NCBI GenBank assembly: GCA_016195265.1
Contig: JACPZW010000005.1
Location: 42,486 to 106,485, forward strand
Length of the DNA: 64,000 bases
Direction of reading: 5' to 3'
Source of the DNA: Acidobacteriota bacterium
GTDB taxonomy: Bacteria > Acidobacteriota > Vicinamibacteria > Vicinamibacterales > CAVVIG01
Below the pieces are notes generated by a model. The model had not been told where the DNA came from. It did no database searches and saw only the letters and a program-made list of their open reading frames with translations. Below, piece after piece: positions 11,081-18,458 of the stretch. The position numbers and the translations under genes are program-made. How positions within the stretch are numbered: the first letter of the stretch is position 1; the number at the start of each line of letters is the position of its first letter.

Positions 11081-11806
11081 GTGTCGAAGAGCGGCGTGAG
11101 CGACTTCGATTCTGTTCAGCTCCTCGACGTCTCGCGGCATTTCGGCCGGCGCCGCGCGCTTGCTCACGTCTCGCTGACCGCGCGCGCGGGTGACATCCTG
11201 GGCCTCCTCGGCCCGAACGGCGCGGGCAAGTCGACCCTTATCGGCGTGCTGGCGACGCTCGTGGCGCCGACCTCGGGTGAAGTGCGCTATGGCGGCCAGA
11301 CGGCGCACGCGCTGGGCAGCGGCCTGCGCCGCCGCATCGGACTGCTCGCGCACGAACTGCACCTGTATCCCGAACTGTCCGCGCGCCAGAATCTGGACTT
11401 CTTCGCGCGGCTGTACGGCGTGGAGACGGGCGCCTCGGTCGACGCCGCGCTCGATCGCGCGGGGCTCGGTGACCGCGGCCACGAAGAAGTGCTCGGCTTC
11501 TCCCGCGGCATGCGCCAGCGCCTCGCGCTCGAGCGCGCGCTGCTGCACAGGCCGCGGCTCGTGCTGTTCGACGAGCCGTTCACCGGCCTCGACGATCACG
11601 CCGTCGGCATCGTCGCCGGCCGGCTGCGCGAACTCGCGGCGTCGGGGGCCATCGTCATCATCGCGACGCACGATCTCGACCTGGCCGACGGCCTGGTCAC
11701 GCGCGTCGCGCTCGTCCGGGACGGACGGCTGCTGTTGGACGAACCGGCGCAGGCGGGCCTGCGCGCCCGGTACCGCAGCGTCATCGCCCAAGCGGGGCAC
11801 GCCTGA
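11081..11806 (+). CDS. ccmA: haem exporter ATP-binding protein CcmA
   Basis: This is the ATPase of the CcmABC(D) transporter that releases holo-CcmE from CcmC. The 241 residues contain Walker A GPNGAGKST (about 43-51), the Q-loop region LLAHELHLYPELS, the signature FSRGMRQR, Walker B RLVLFDEPFTGLD and the switch histidine IIATHDLD. The GTG start follows the previous stop by 2 nt, and the TGA stop abuts the ccmB ATG. The ABC family is certain; the CcmA name rests on its place before ccmB and ccmC. Confidence 0.93.
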   Translation: MSKSGVSDFDSVQLLDVSRHFGRRRALAHVSLTARAGDILGLLGPNGAGKSTLIGVLATLVAPTSGEVRYGGQTAHALGSGLRRRIGLLAHELHLYPELSARQNLDFFARLYGVETGASVDAALDRAGLGDRGHEEVLGFSRGMRQRLALERALLHRPRLVLFDEPFTGLDDHAVGIVAGRLRELAASGAIVIIATHDLDLADGLVTRVALVRDGRLLLDEPAQAGLRARYRSVIAQAGHA

Positions 11807-12484
11807 ATGTTCGTCTCCACGGCGCTGCTCGTGCTGAAGAAGGACTTCGCGATCGAGGTCCGAAGCCGCGAGATCCTGTACACGACGCTCCTGTTTGCGC
11901 TCTCGTGCGTGCTGATCTTTTCGATCGCGTTCGTGAAGGAAGGCGAGCCGCTGCTGGACGCGGCCGCCGGCATCCTGTGGATCGCCGTCGAGTTTGCCGG
12001 GACGCTGGCGTTGGGGAAGACGTTCGAGCGCGAGCGGTACGGGGAGACGCTGCGGGCGCTGCTCCTCGCGCCGGCGCCGCGCGCGGCCATCTATGCCGGG
12101 AAGATGCTCGGCGTCGTCGTGCTGCTCGCGATCGCCGAAGTGCTGCTCGTCCCGCTCGTCGCGCTGCTGTTTCACGCGCCGCTGTTCGCCCAGCCGCTGC
12201 TGCTCGTGGCGCTGCTCGCGGCCGGCACGCTGGGCTTCTCGATCGTCGGGACGCTGTTTGCGGCCATGCTCGTGCGTGCACGGAGCCGCGACGTCATGCT
12301 GCCGATCCTGTTGTATCCGATGACGGTTCCCGTCATGATTGCCGGCGTGCGCGGGACGTCGGCGCTGCTGCAGTCGCCGGCGGACACGGCGACGGCCGTC
12401 ATGTGGATTGGACTGCTGACGTCGCTTGACGTGGTATTCATGACCATCGCGCTCTGGACGTTCGAGCCGCTCATGACAGAATAG
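11807..12484 (+). CDS. ccmB: haem exporter membrane protein CcmB
   Basis: The 225-residue polytopic protein has about six membrane helices and the CcmB features KDFAIEVRSREILYTTLLF near the start, FERERYGETLRALLLAPAPR after the second helix, and PILLYPMTVPVMIAG. It partners with CcmA and CcmC. The start codon directly follows the ccmA stop, so translation is coupled. Confidence 0.95.
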   Translation: MFVSTALLVLKKDFAIEVRSREILYTTLLFALSCVLIFSIAFVKEGEPLLDAAAGILWIAVEFAGTLALGKTFERERYGETLRALLLAPAPRAAIYAGKMLGVVVLLAIAEVLLVPLVALLFHAPLFAQPLLLVALLAAGTLGFSIVGTLFAAMLVRARSRDVMLPILLYPMTVPVMIAGVRGTSALLQSPADTATAVMWIGLLTSLDVVFMTIALWTFEPLMTE

Positions 12485-12493
12485 TGAGCCGAT

Positions 12494-13150
12494 ATGCGCA
12501 GACTCTTCATGCCGCTCCTCGTCGTCGCGACCGCGATGTTTGCGTACGCCCCGTACATGATCGACGGCGCCGCGTACGAATCGTCGATGGGCCTCGTGCA
12601 GAAGATCTTCTACTTTCACGCGCCCTCCGGCATGATGATGCTGCTCTCGGCCATCGTCTGCGGCGTCGCCAGCGCGCTGTACCTGTGGCGGCGGAAGCCG
12701 GCCATGGATCATCTCGCCCTCGCCTCGGCGGAGCTCACCGTACTCTACGGGCTGATCGTCATCGCGACCGGACCGCTCTGGGCCCGCAAGGCGTGGGGCA
12801 TCTGGTGGGACTGGGATGCGCGCCTGACGATGTCCTTCGTCGGCTGGCTGATCGCCATCTCGTACTTGTTCGTGCGCAAGTACGCGGGCCCGGGCTCGGA
12901 TAAGCTCGGCGCCGCGCTCGCCGTGTTCGGGATGGCCAACGTGCCGTTCATCTATCTGTCGGTGAATCTGTGGCGGACGCTGCACCCGAAGACGAGCGTC
13001 GTGCCGTCGCTGCCGCCGCTGATTCGCGGGCCGTTCTGGTTCAGCGCGCTGGCGCTGTTTCTGATGTACCTGCTGTTGCTGACGGCGCGGCTGCACCTCG
13101 AGCGGCAGCGCGCCGCGCTCGACGCGTTGTATCTGGCGGAGGAGGACTGA
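12494..13150 (+). CDS. ccmC: haem transporter/ligation protein CcmC
   Basis: CcmC attaches haem to CcmE. The 218-residue protein has six membrane helices and the diagnostic tryptophan-rich loop KAWGIWWDWDARLT near residue 97. Conserved histidines occur in FYFHAPSG and RTLHPK. It follows ccmB by 9 nt and precedes the ccmD-like gene by 5 nt. Confidence 0.96.
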   Translation: MRRLFMPLLVVATAMFAYAPYMIDGAAYESSMGLVQKIFYFHAPSGMMMLLSAIVCGVASALYLWRRKPAMDHLALASAELTVLYGLIVIATGPLWARKAWGIWWDWDARLTMSFVGWLIAISYLFVRKYAGPGSDKLGAALAVFGMANVPFIYLSVNLWRTLHPKTSVVPSLPPLIRGPFWFSALALFLMYLLLLTARLHLERQRAALDALYLAEED

Positions 13151-13155
13151 GGCCC

Positions 13156-13404
13156 ATGTTGCCTATGTCGCTCGTGAGTCGACTTCTGATGGCGCTCGCG
13201 CTCGTCCAGCCGGCCGCGCAGGGCGAGTTCGTGCCGGTCACGCCGGGGACCGCGACGGAGCAGTTGCCGGCCGGCCCGCTCGTCATCGCGGCGTACGCGA
13301 TCATCTGGGTCGCGATGATGTTCTATCTCTGGACGATCTGGCGCCGGTTGAACAAGGTCGAGACCGACATGCACGCGCTCGAGCGGCGGAAGCACACGAA
13401 ATGA
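13156..13404 (+). CDS. CcmD-like small membrane protein
   Basis: The 82-residue protein has an N-terminal hydrophobic segment that may be a signal sequence, a short exported stretch and one membrane helix (YAIIWVAMMFYLWTIWRRL). A charged tail NKVETDMHALERR follows. CcmD proteins are short, single-helix and sit directly after ccmC with such a charged tail, so the position and architecture fit. This one is longer than the 60-70 residues usual for CcmD. Start ATG at 13156 is 5 nt after ccmC. Confidence 0.75.
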   Translation: MLPMSLVSRLLMALALVQPAAQGEFVPVTPGTATEQLPAGPLVIAAYAIIWVAMMFYLWTIWRRLNKVETDMHALERRKHTK

Positions 13405-13550
13405 CGGCCGGTCATTTCATCTTCATCCCGGCGGTTCTGCTCGTCGGCGTCGTCCTGGGATGGGTGCTCGGCTCGCGCGCCGCGCGCGACGCTTACGCTG
13501 CGGAACTGAGACGACGGGAAGAGAAGAATAGAAAAGTGGGAAACGCCTAA
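13401..13550 (+). CDS. 49-residue single-helix membrane protein at the end of the ccm operon
   Basis: An ATGA overlap couples this frame to the ccmD-like gene. The product begins MTAGHFIFIPAVLLVGVVLG, one membrane helix, and ends in an Arg/Glu-rich tail (AELRRREEKNRK). No family is recognised. The coupling, clean codon use and helix-plus-charged-tail design make it a credible gene; it could share the CcmD role. Confidence 0.6.
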   Translation: MTAGHFIFIPAVLLVGVVLGWVLGSRAARDAYAAELRRREEKNRKVGNA

Positions 13551-13553
13551 CTT

Positions 13554-14297
13554 CTACCTTCCCAACGCCAAGCGTTGGGCCAGCACTTCAGGCAGGCCGG
13601 CTTTAATCACCTTCGCCTGCGCTTCTTCGACCGGATAATTCAGGCGGAACAACTCAACCTTCCGGTCGCCGGCGTCGGCGATCGCGTACGCCGCACGGGC
13701 GTCTCCGTCTCTCGGCTGTCCCACCGACCCGGGATTCACGAGGTACTTCGAACCGTTCTTCATCCGCAGTTCCGTCACGGCCGCGCCCGACGGACCGATG
13801 CTGTCGAACCCTTCCGGCGACAGTTCGAACGTGATGGGGTAGTGCGTGTGGCCGAAGAGGCACAGCGGCCGCGACGACAGCTTGAGCGCGCGGACGGCGT
13901 CGAGTTCGTCGAAGATGTAGGCATCCTCGTCGAACGGCGATCCGTGGCAGATCTGGATGAGATCATCCACGTCGTGCGGTCCCTGCGGCAGGTCCGCGAG
14001 CCAGGTCCGGTGCTCCGGCGTCAGGACCTCAAGCGTCCAGCGCGCCGCGTTCCGCGCCACCGAGTTGAAGCCCTCGGCCTGCTCGAGGCCGCACGCCACT
14101 TTGTCGTGGTTGCCGCGCACGAGCGCCAGCGGCTTGAGACCCTGGATCCGCTCCACCACCGCATTCGGATCGGCGCCGTAGCCGACGAGGTCGCCGAGCA
14201 CCAGCGTCTGATCGTAGCCACGCCGTCCGGCGTCGGCCAGGCACACTTCGAGGGCCTCGAAGTTCGCGTGGATGTCGGTCAGAACGAGGTATCGCAT
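13554..14297 (-). CDS. YfcE/MJ0936-type metallophosphoesterase
   Basis: The 247-residue calcineurin-like phosphoesterase has all metal motifs: DIHANFEAL, GDLVGYGADPN, VRGNHDKV, HGSPFDED and GHTHYPI, then NPGSVGQPRDGD. Such proteins hydrolyse phosphodiesters or act as protein phosphatases; the substrate cannot be told. It is convergent with the end of the ccm operon, with only 3 nt between stops. Confidence 0.9.
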   Translation of the reverse strand: MRYLVLTDIHANFEALEVCLADAGRRGYDQTLVLGDLVGYGADPNAVVERIQGLKPLALVRGNHDKVACGLEQAEGFNSVARNAARWTLEVLTPEHRTWLADLPQGPHDVDDLIQICHGSPFDEDAYIFDELDAVRALKLSSRPLCLFGHTHYPITFELSPEGFDSIGPSGAAVTELRMKNGSKYLVNPGSVGQPRDGDARAAYAIADAGDRKVELFRLNYPVEEAQAKVIKAGLPEVLAQRLALGR

Positions 14298-14361
14298 GAA
14301 TGCGCGAATGCAGGAATGCCAAAATGCAAGCCGTGCATTATTGCATTTTTGCGTTCGCGCA
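14295..14361. repeat. imperfect inverted repeat of the GAATGC family
   Basis: Two arms of about 27 bases, GCGCGAATGCAGGAATGCCA and onward versus its near-complement ending TTTTTGCGTTCGCGC, flank AGCCG. It fills the gap between aroK and the phosphoesterase start. Confidence 0.75.
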
Positions 14362-14865
14362 CTACGACTCCTCCAGCCAGTCCATCAGTTGTTCGACCAG
14401 GGCGTCCACCCCGGTCCGGGCGGCGTCCAGCCGGACATGGGCCTGCTCGTAGGCCGCGCGCCGCTCATGATACAGGCGCTCGAAACCGGCGCGGTCCGCG
14501 GCCAGGGGGCGACGGCCGTCCGCCGGGACGCGCGCGATCAGGCGCTCGATCGGGACGTCCAGCCAGACCGAGGCGCCGTCGCTGTTGATCGCGGCGCGAT
14601 TCTGGGGATCGACAAAGGTCCCGCCGCCCGTGGCGACGACGAGATGGCGCGGTCCCAGTTGTTCGAGCAGGACGGCGCGCTCCGCGGCCCTGAAGTAGGC
14701 CTCGCCGTGTTTCGCAAAGATGTCGGCGACGGCCATGTGCTCGCGCTGCTCGATCAACTCGTCGACGTCCACGGCCTGCCAGCCGAGGCGCCGCGCCAGC
14801 GCCCGCGCCAGCGTGGTCTTGCCGGCCGCCATGAACCCGACGAGGTAGATCTTGTCGGCCTTCAC
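14362..14865 (-). CDS. aroK: shikimate kinase
   Basis: It phosphorylates shikimate at the 3-position. The 167 residues carry Walker A GFMAAGKTT (near residue 10), the substrate motif DVDELIEQ, GEAYFRAAER, the glycine-rich ATGGGTFVDP and the LID-region arginine in ADGRRPLAAD. GTG start overlaps the aroA stop by 4 bases, linking two consecutive steps of aromatic amino-acid synthesis. Confidence 0.95.
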   Translation of the reverse strand: MKADKIYLVGFMAAGKTTLARALARRLGWQAVDVDELIEQREHMAVADIFAKHGEAYFRAAERAVLLEQLGPRHLVVATGGGTFVDPQNRAAINSDGASVWLDVPIERLIARVPADGRRPLAADRAGFERLYHERRAAYEQAHVRLDAARTGVDALVEQLMDWLEES

Positions 14866-16157
14866 CGGACGAGGCGATCGAGCGTCTCGAAAAAGCCGGG
14901 GTAGGAGATGACGACGGCATCCGCGCCGTCGATTCGTGAGGGCGCCTCGGCGGCGAGGGCCGCGACGGCAAACGCCATGGCCATCCGATGATCGCCGCGC
15001 GCATCCGCAACGCCGCCCGCCGGCCGGCCGCCGGCGGGTCCGCGCACGACGAAGCCGTCCTCGCGCTCGTCGGCGTCGATCCCGAGCGCGCGCAGACCGG
15101 CGACCAGCGCGGCGATCCGATCGCTCTCCTTGACGCGCAGTTCCCTCGCGCCGCGGACGCTCACTTCGCCGCCGTGTGCCGCGAGCGCGGCAATCGCCGG
15201 CAGCTCGTCGATAAGGCCCGGCACTTCCTCGGGCGCGATCTCGAGCGATCGCGTACGGTCGCGCTCGACGGTGATCGTGCCGCGCGGCTCGCCGGCCTCG
15301 GTCGCCGTCACGACCACCTCTACGCGCGCGCCGAAACGCCGCAGGACGTCGAGCAACGCGGTGCGCGATGGATTGAGCCCGACTTCGTCCACGCTTACCC
15401 GGGATCCGGGGAGCGCGGCGGCCGCGACGAGCCAGAAGGCGGCGGACGAGAAGTCGCCGGGGACACTCAGCGCCTGCGCGTGGAGCCGCTGGCCGCCGGG
15501 GACGGCAATCGCGAGACCGTCCACGTCCACGCGTCCGCCGAACGCCCGCAGCGCGCGTTCGGTGTGATCGCGCGTCGCTGCGGGCTCGACCACGCGCGTC
15601 GTCCCGTCCGCGTACAGGCCAGCCAGCAGGACGGCGCTCTTGACCTGCGCGCTCGGCGTATCGGGGTGATGCTCGATCGCGTGGAGCCGTGCGCCGTGCA
15701 CCACGAGCGGAGGATGGCCGTCGGTGGCCTGGATTCTGGCGCCCATGCGCTCGAGCGGGGCGATGACGCGCCGCATCGGCCGGCGCGAGAGCGAAGCGTC
15801 GCCTGTGATGGTCGCCGTGAGTGGATGGCCCGCCAGTACGCCCGCCAGCAAACGCATCGTCGTGCCGGAATTCCCGGCGTCAAGCGGCGCCGAGGCCGAA
15901 CGGAGTTGCCCCGGCCCTCGTCCCAATACAACGACGGCGCCGTCCGGCCCTTCCGAAATCTCGACACCAAGTTGACGCAGGCAAGCCAGCGTCGATCGGC
16001 AATCCGCCCCGGGGGCGAAGTTGGCGAAGCTGGACCGGCCGTCGGCGAGCGCCGCCAGCAGGGCATACCGATGGGCGATCGATTTGTCGCCGGGGACGCG
16101 CAGGCGGCCGCGCAGGCGCTGCGCGGGCGTAATGGTGGCGGCGGACGTCAGGGGCAT
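14862..16157 (-). CDS. aroA: 3-phosphoshikimate 1-carboxyvinyltransferase (EPSP synthase)
   Basis: It transfers the enolpyruvyl group of PEP to shikimate 3-phosphate. The 431-residue protein shows VPGDKSIAHRYALLAALA, LDAGNSGTTMRLLAG and the catalytic-loop region ELRVKESDRIAALVAGL. It starts at ATG 16157. A -10-like TAAGAT at 16167-16172 on the minus strand would give a near-leaderless transcript. It is first in the unit aroA-aroK. Confidence 0.95.
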   Translation of the reverse strand: MPLTSAATITPAQRLRGRLRVPGDKSIAHRYALLAALADGRSSFANFAPGADCRSTLACLRQLGVEISEGPDGAVVVLGRGPGQLRSASAPLDAGNSGTTMRLLAGVLAGHPLTATITGDASLSRRPMRRVIAPLERMGARIQATDGHPPLVVHGARLHAIEHHPDTPSAQVKSAVLLAGLYADGTTRVVEPAATRDHTERALRAFGGRVDVDGLAIAVPGGQRLHAQALSVPGDFSSAAFWLVAAAALPGSRVSVDEVGLNPSRTALLDVLRRFGARVEVVVTATEAGEPRGTITVERDRTRSLEIAPEEVPGLIDELPAIAALAAHGGEVSVRGARELRVKESDRIAALVAGLRALGIDADEREDGFVVRGPAGGRPAGGVADARGDHRMAMAFAVAALAAEAPSRIDGADAVVISYPGFFETLDRLVR

Positions 16158-16277
16158 GCAGGACCGATCTTACGCGACCTGCGGCGGTTTTCCGCGGGCT
16201 GCCTTGACATCATGCAACAGATGGTATTCACTCGCGGCCAGCGCGGCGTCTCGATGCGCCGTGCGTCCCAGGAGACC

Positions 16278-16733
16278 ATGGCGGCCAACGGAACACAGCT
16301 CGTTCGACTCGAGTTCACCAGCGCCTTCGAGATGCTCGACTTCGTCCAGGTGGTCTCGGACCATCTGGCGCGCGGCGTCGGGCTCGACGAGGACTCGCTC
16401 CACTGGGTCAGCGTCGCCATCCGCGAGTGTGTCATCAACGCGATCAAGCACGGAAACCGGAACGACGCCACCAAGCGGGTCTTCGTGGAGTTCCAGACGG
16501 CCGCGTCGGCCGACGTGCCCGAGCTGGCGATTCGCGTCCGCGATCAGGGCGAAGGCTTCGATCCCGAAATCGTCGCCAACCCGCTCGCCCCGGAGAACCT
16601 GCTGAAGTCGAGCGGCCGCGGCATCTTCCTGATCCGCAATTTCATGGACGACGTGCAGCTGCAGCGCGCGCCGGAAGGCGGCATGGAAGTGCGGATGGTC
16701 AAGCGCGTGCAGCCCGCCGACGACGCCGCCTAG
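16278..16733 (+). CDS. RsbW/SpoIIAB-like serine kinase (HATPase_c) anti-sigma regulator
   Basis: The protein of about 151 residues is a stand-alone GHKL ATPase domain: an N-box in AIRECVINAIKHGN, a G1 box in VRDQGEGFDPEIV and a G2 box in SSGRGIFLIRNFMDD. Such proteins phosphorylate an anti-anti-sigma factor and bind sigma. No sigma or STAS partner is next to it. Upstream in-frame ATGs exist at 16212 and 16254; 16278 was chosen because AGGAG precedes it and the conserved fold starts right after. TTGACA at 16204-16209 could be a -35. It precedes suhB by 9 nt. Confidence 0.85.
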   Translation: MAANGTQLVRLEFTSAFEMLDFVQVVSDHLARGVGLDEDSLHWVSVAIRECVINAIKHGNRNDATKRVFVEFQTAASADVPELAIRVRDQGEGFDPEIVANPLAPENLLKSSGRGIFLIRNFMDDVQLQRAPEGGMEVRMVKRVQPADDAA

Positions 16734-16742
16734 ACAGATCGC

Positions 16743-17558
16743 GTGCCGCCTCGCTCGATCTTCCTCACGACCGCCATCGAAGCCGTGATCCGCGCTGGCG
16801 ACATGCAGATGGCCGGCCTGGGCACCGCGCTGCACGTCAACAAGAAGGGCGCCATCGATCTCGTCACTGAGGTGGACCTCGCGGTCGAGCGTATGTTCCG
16901 CGAGATGATCGCCGCGCGTTTTCCGAATCACCAGATCCTGGCGGAAGAGATGGGCGGCGCGGCCACCGTGCCGCTGGGTCCGTGCTGGGTCTTCGACCCG
17001 ATCGACGGGACGACGAATTTCGCGCACGGCCTGCCGATCTTCTGCGCGTCGCTGGCGCTCGAAATCGACGGCGTCGCCGAAGTTGCCGCCGTCTACGATC
17101 CGAACCGCCGCGAGCTGTTCACGGCCGAACGCGGAGGCGGCGCGTTCCTCAACGGCGTCCCGATCCACGTCTCGTCCGCGGCGGACCTGATCGACGCCAT
17201 GCTGGTGACCGGTTTCCCCTACGACGTCCATGCCCGCGTGGAGGAAATCGTCGGGCTGTTCGCGCGCTTCGTGGGCCGCGCCCGCGCCGTGCGGCGCCTG
17301 GGATCGGCGGCGATCGACCTGTGCTGGGTGGCGGCGGGCCGGATGGACGGCTTCTGGGAAAGCGATCTGAAGCCGTGGGACATCGCGGGCGGCGGGCTCA
17401 TCGTGGCGGAGGCCGGGGGGCGCGTCACGAATCTCCACGGCGCGCCGTTCACGTCGCGGGGAGGCCACGTCCTCGCGTCGAATGGGCACATACACCAGGC
17501 GATGCTGGACGTGATCCGTGAGTATCGAACGGGCCGAACCCTGAGCTCTGAATCTTGA
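16743..17558 (+). CDS. suhB: inositol-1-monophosphatase family protein
   Basis: This Mg-dependent phosphatase removes phosphate from inositol monophosphate or related sugar phosphates; SuhB also acts in rRNA antitermination in E. coli. The 271 residues show the metal ligands ILAEEM (Glu68/Glu69), WVFDPIDGTTNF (Asp85, Asp88) and PWDIAGGGLIVAEAGG. GTG start lies 9 nt after the RsbW-like gene. The last codons and the stop fall in an AACCTTGAACC repeat, so the extreme C-terminus (RTLSSES) is repeat-derived. Confidence 0.92.
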   Translation: MPPRSIFLTTAIEAVIRAGDMQMAGLGTALHVNKKGAIDLVTEVDLAVERMFREMIAARFPNHQILAEEMGGAATVPLGPCWVFDPIDGTTNFAHGLPIFCASLALEIDGVAEVAAVYDPNRRELFTAERGGGAFLNGVPIHVSSAADLIDAMLVTGFPYDVHARVEEIVGLFARFVGRARAVRRLGSAAIDLCWVAAGRMDGFWESDLKPWDIAGGGLIVAEAGGRVTNLHGAPFTSRGGHVLASNGHIHQAMLDVIREYRTGRTLSSES

Positions 17559-17572
17559 ACCTTGAACCCTGA
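17536..17572. repeat. GAACCCTGAACC-type repeat over the suhB stop
   Basis: Degenerate copies of GAACCCTGA occur in tandem. The suhB TGA (17556-17558) is inside. Relatives lie at 32673-32686 and 36584-36625, each over another gene's stop codon. Confidence 0.7.
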
Positions 17573-17648
17573 TTCGGACGCACTGTGCCTTCCGAGAGAC
17601 ACCTCGGTCGCCCACCAGCCGTTTCCCGAATGTTTTCGGACGTCTTTC

Positions 17649-17664
17649 TGGCATCCCTCGTGCT
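17649..17664 (+). promoter_or_regulatory. candidate sigma-54 promoter
   Basis: TGGCATCCCTCGTGCT matches the -24/-12 consensus TGGCAY-N5-TTGCW except for G at the first position of the -12 element. GG-to-GC spacing is correct. Transcription would start about 15 nt before the outer-membrane gene ATG, just ahead of the AAGGAG site. Confidence 0.4.
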
Positions 17665-17689
17665 ACGTCCACGGTTGAAGGAGCGCGCC

Positions 17690-18391
17690 ATGCGTCGACT
17701 ATTGCCGTTTCTGGTCGTGGCGGGGATTGCGGTGCCCTCGGTGGCTTCCGCGCAGCAGTGGGTGAGCATCTACGTCGGTGGATTCACGCCGCGGAGCGCG
17801 GACGCGCGCGGCGACACCGTCAACGGTCAGAGCAACGACGTCCTCGTGAGCAACCTGGACTTCCTCGCGTTCAACCTCAAGGACTTCAACGGTCCGACCG
17901 TTGGCGGCGAGTATCTCGTCGGCCTCGGCGATCGTTTCGAAGGCGGGCTGGGAATCGGTATCTACTCGCGGACCGTGCCCACGGTGTACACCAACTTCGT
18001 CAACAAGAACGGATCCGAGATCACGCAGGATCTGAAGCTGCGCATCGTCCCGTTTACGGCCACCGTGCGATTCCTGCCGATAGGCCGGCGCAACGGCATC
18101 GTGCCGTACATCGGCGGCGGCGTCGGCGTATTCAACTGGCGCTACACCGAGACGGGACAGTTCCTCGCGAACGACAACTCGATCTTCAGCGGGAACTTCG
18201 TCGGCTCGGGCAGCGCGCGCGGTCCGGTGGTCCTCGGCGGCGTAAAGGTGCCGATCGGCTCGTGGAGCGCCGGCGGCGAGATCCGGTATCAGTCGGCGGC
18301 GGCGACGCTGCCGGCCGATCAGGGCTTCGCGGGCACCAAGATCGATCTCGGCGGGTTCAACTACTTGCTCACGATCAACTTTCGGTTTTAG
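17690..18391 (+). CDS. outer-membrane beta-barrel protein
   Basis: The 233-residue protein has a clear signal peptide (MRRLLPFLVV to SVASAQQ), alternating beta-strand patterns, GGGVGVFNWRYTETG and a terminal strand ending in FNYLLTINFRF, the C-terminal Phe expected for BAM-inserted barrels. Eight to ten strands fit an OmpW/OmpA-size barrel. Start ATG 17690 is chosen because of AAGGAG and the signal peptide; longer in-frame starts upstream add non-signal sequence. Ligand unknown. Confidence 0.85.
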   Translation: MRRLLPFLVVAGIAVPSVASAQQWVSIYVGGFTPRSADARGDTVNGQSNDVLVSNLDFLAFNLKDFNGPTVGGEYLVGLGDRFEGGLGIGIYSRTVPTVYTNFVNKNGSEITQDLKLRIVPFTATVRFLPIGRRNGIVPYIGGGVGVFNWRYTETGQFLANDNSIFSGNFVGSGSARGPVVLGGVKVPIGSWSAGGEIRYQSAAATLPADQGFAGTKIDLGGFNYLLTINFRF

Positions 18392-18458
18392 GGCTGAGAG
18401 CTGAGGGCTGAGAGCTGGGGTCGGAGGTTTCAGCCTTCAGCCCTTAGCCCTTAGCCCT
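18391..18458. repeat. inverted repeat GGGCTGAGAGCTGAGG family
   Basis: Left arms GGCTGAGAGCTGAGGGCTGA pair with CAGCCTTCAGCCCTTAGCCC on the right. It lies between two convergent genes and includes the glycosyltransferase stop. It may act as a bidirectional terminator. Confidence 0.7.

Noticed and set aside
10988..13096. Long minus-strand open frame (702 codons) opposite ccmA-ccmB-ccmC
   Set aside because: Gln/Arg/Glu-rich shadow of three well-identified ccm genes.
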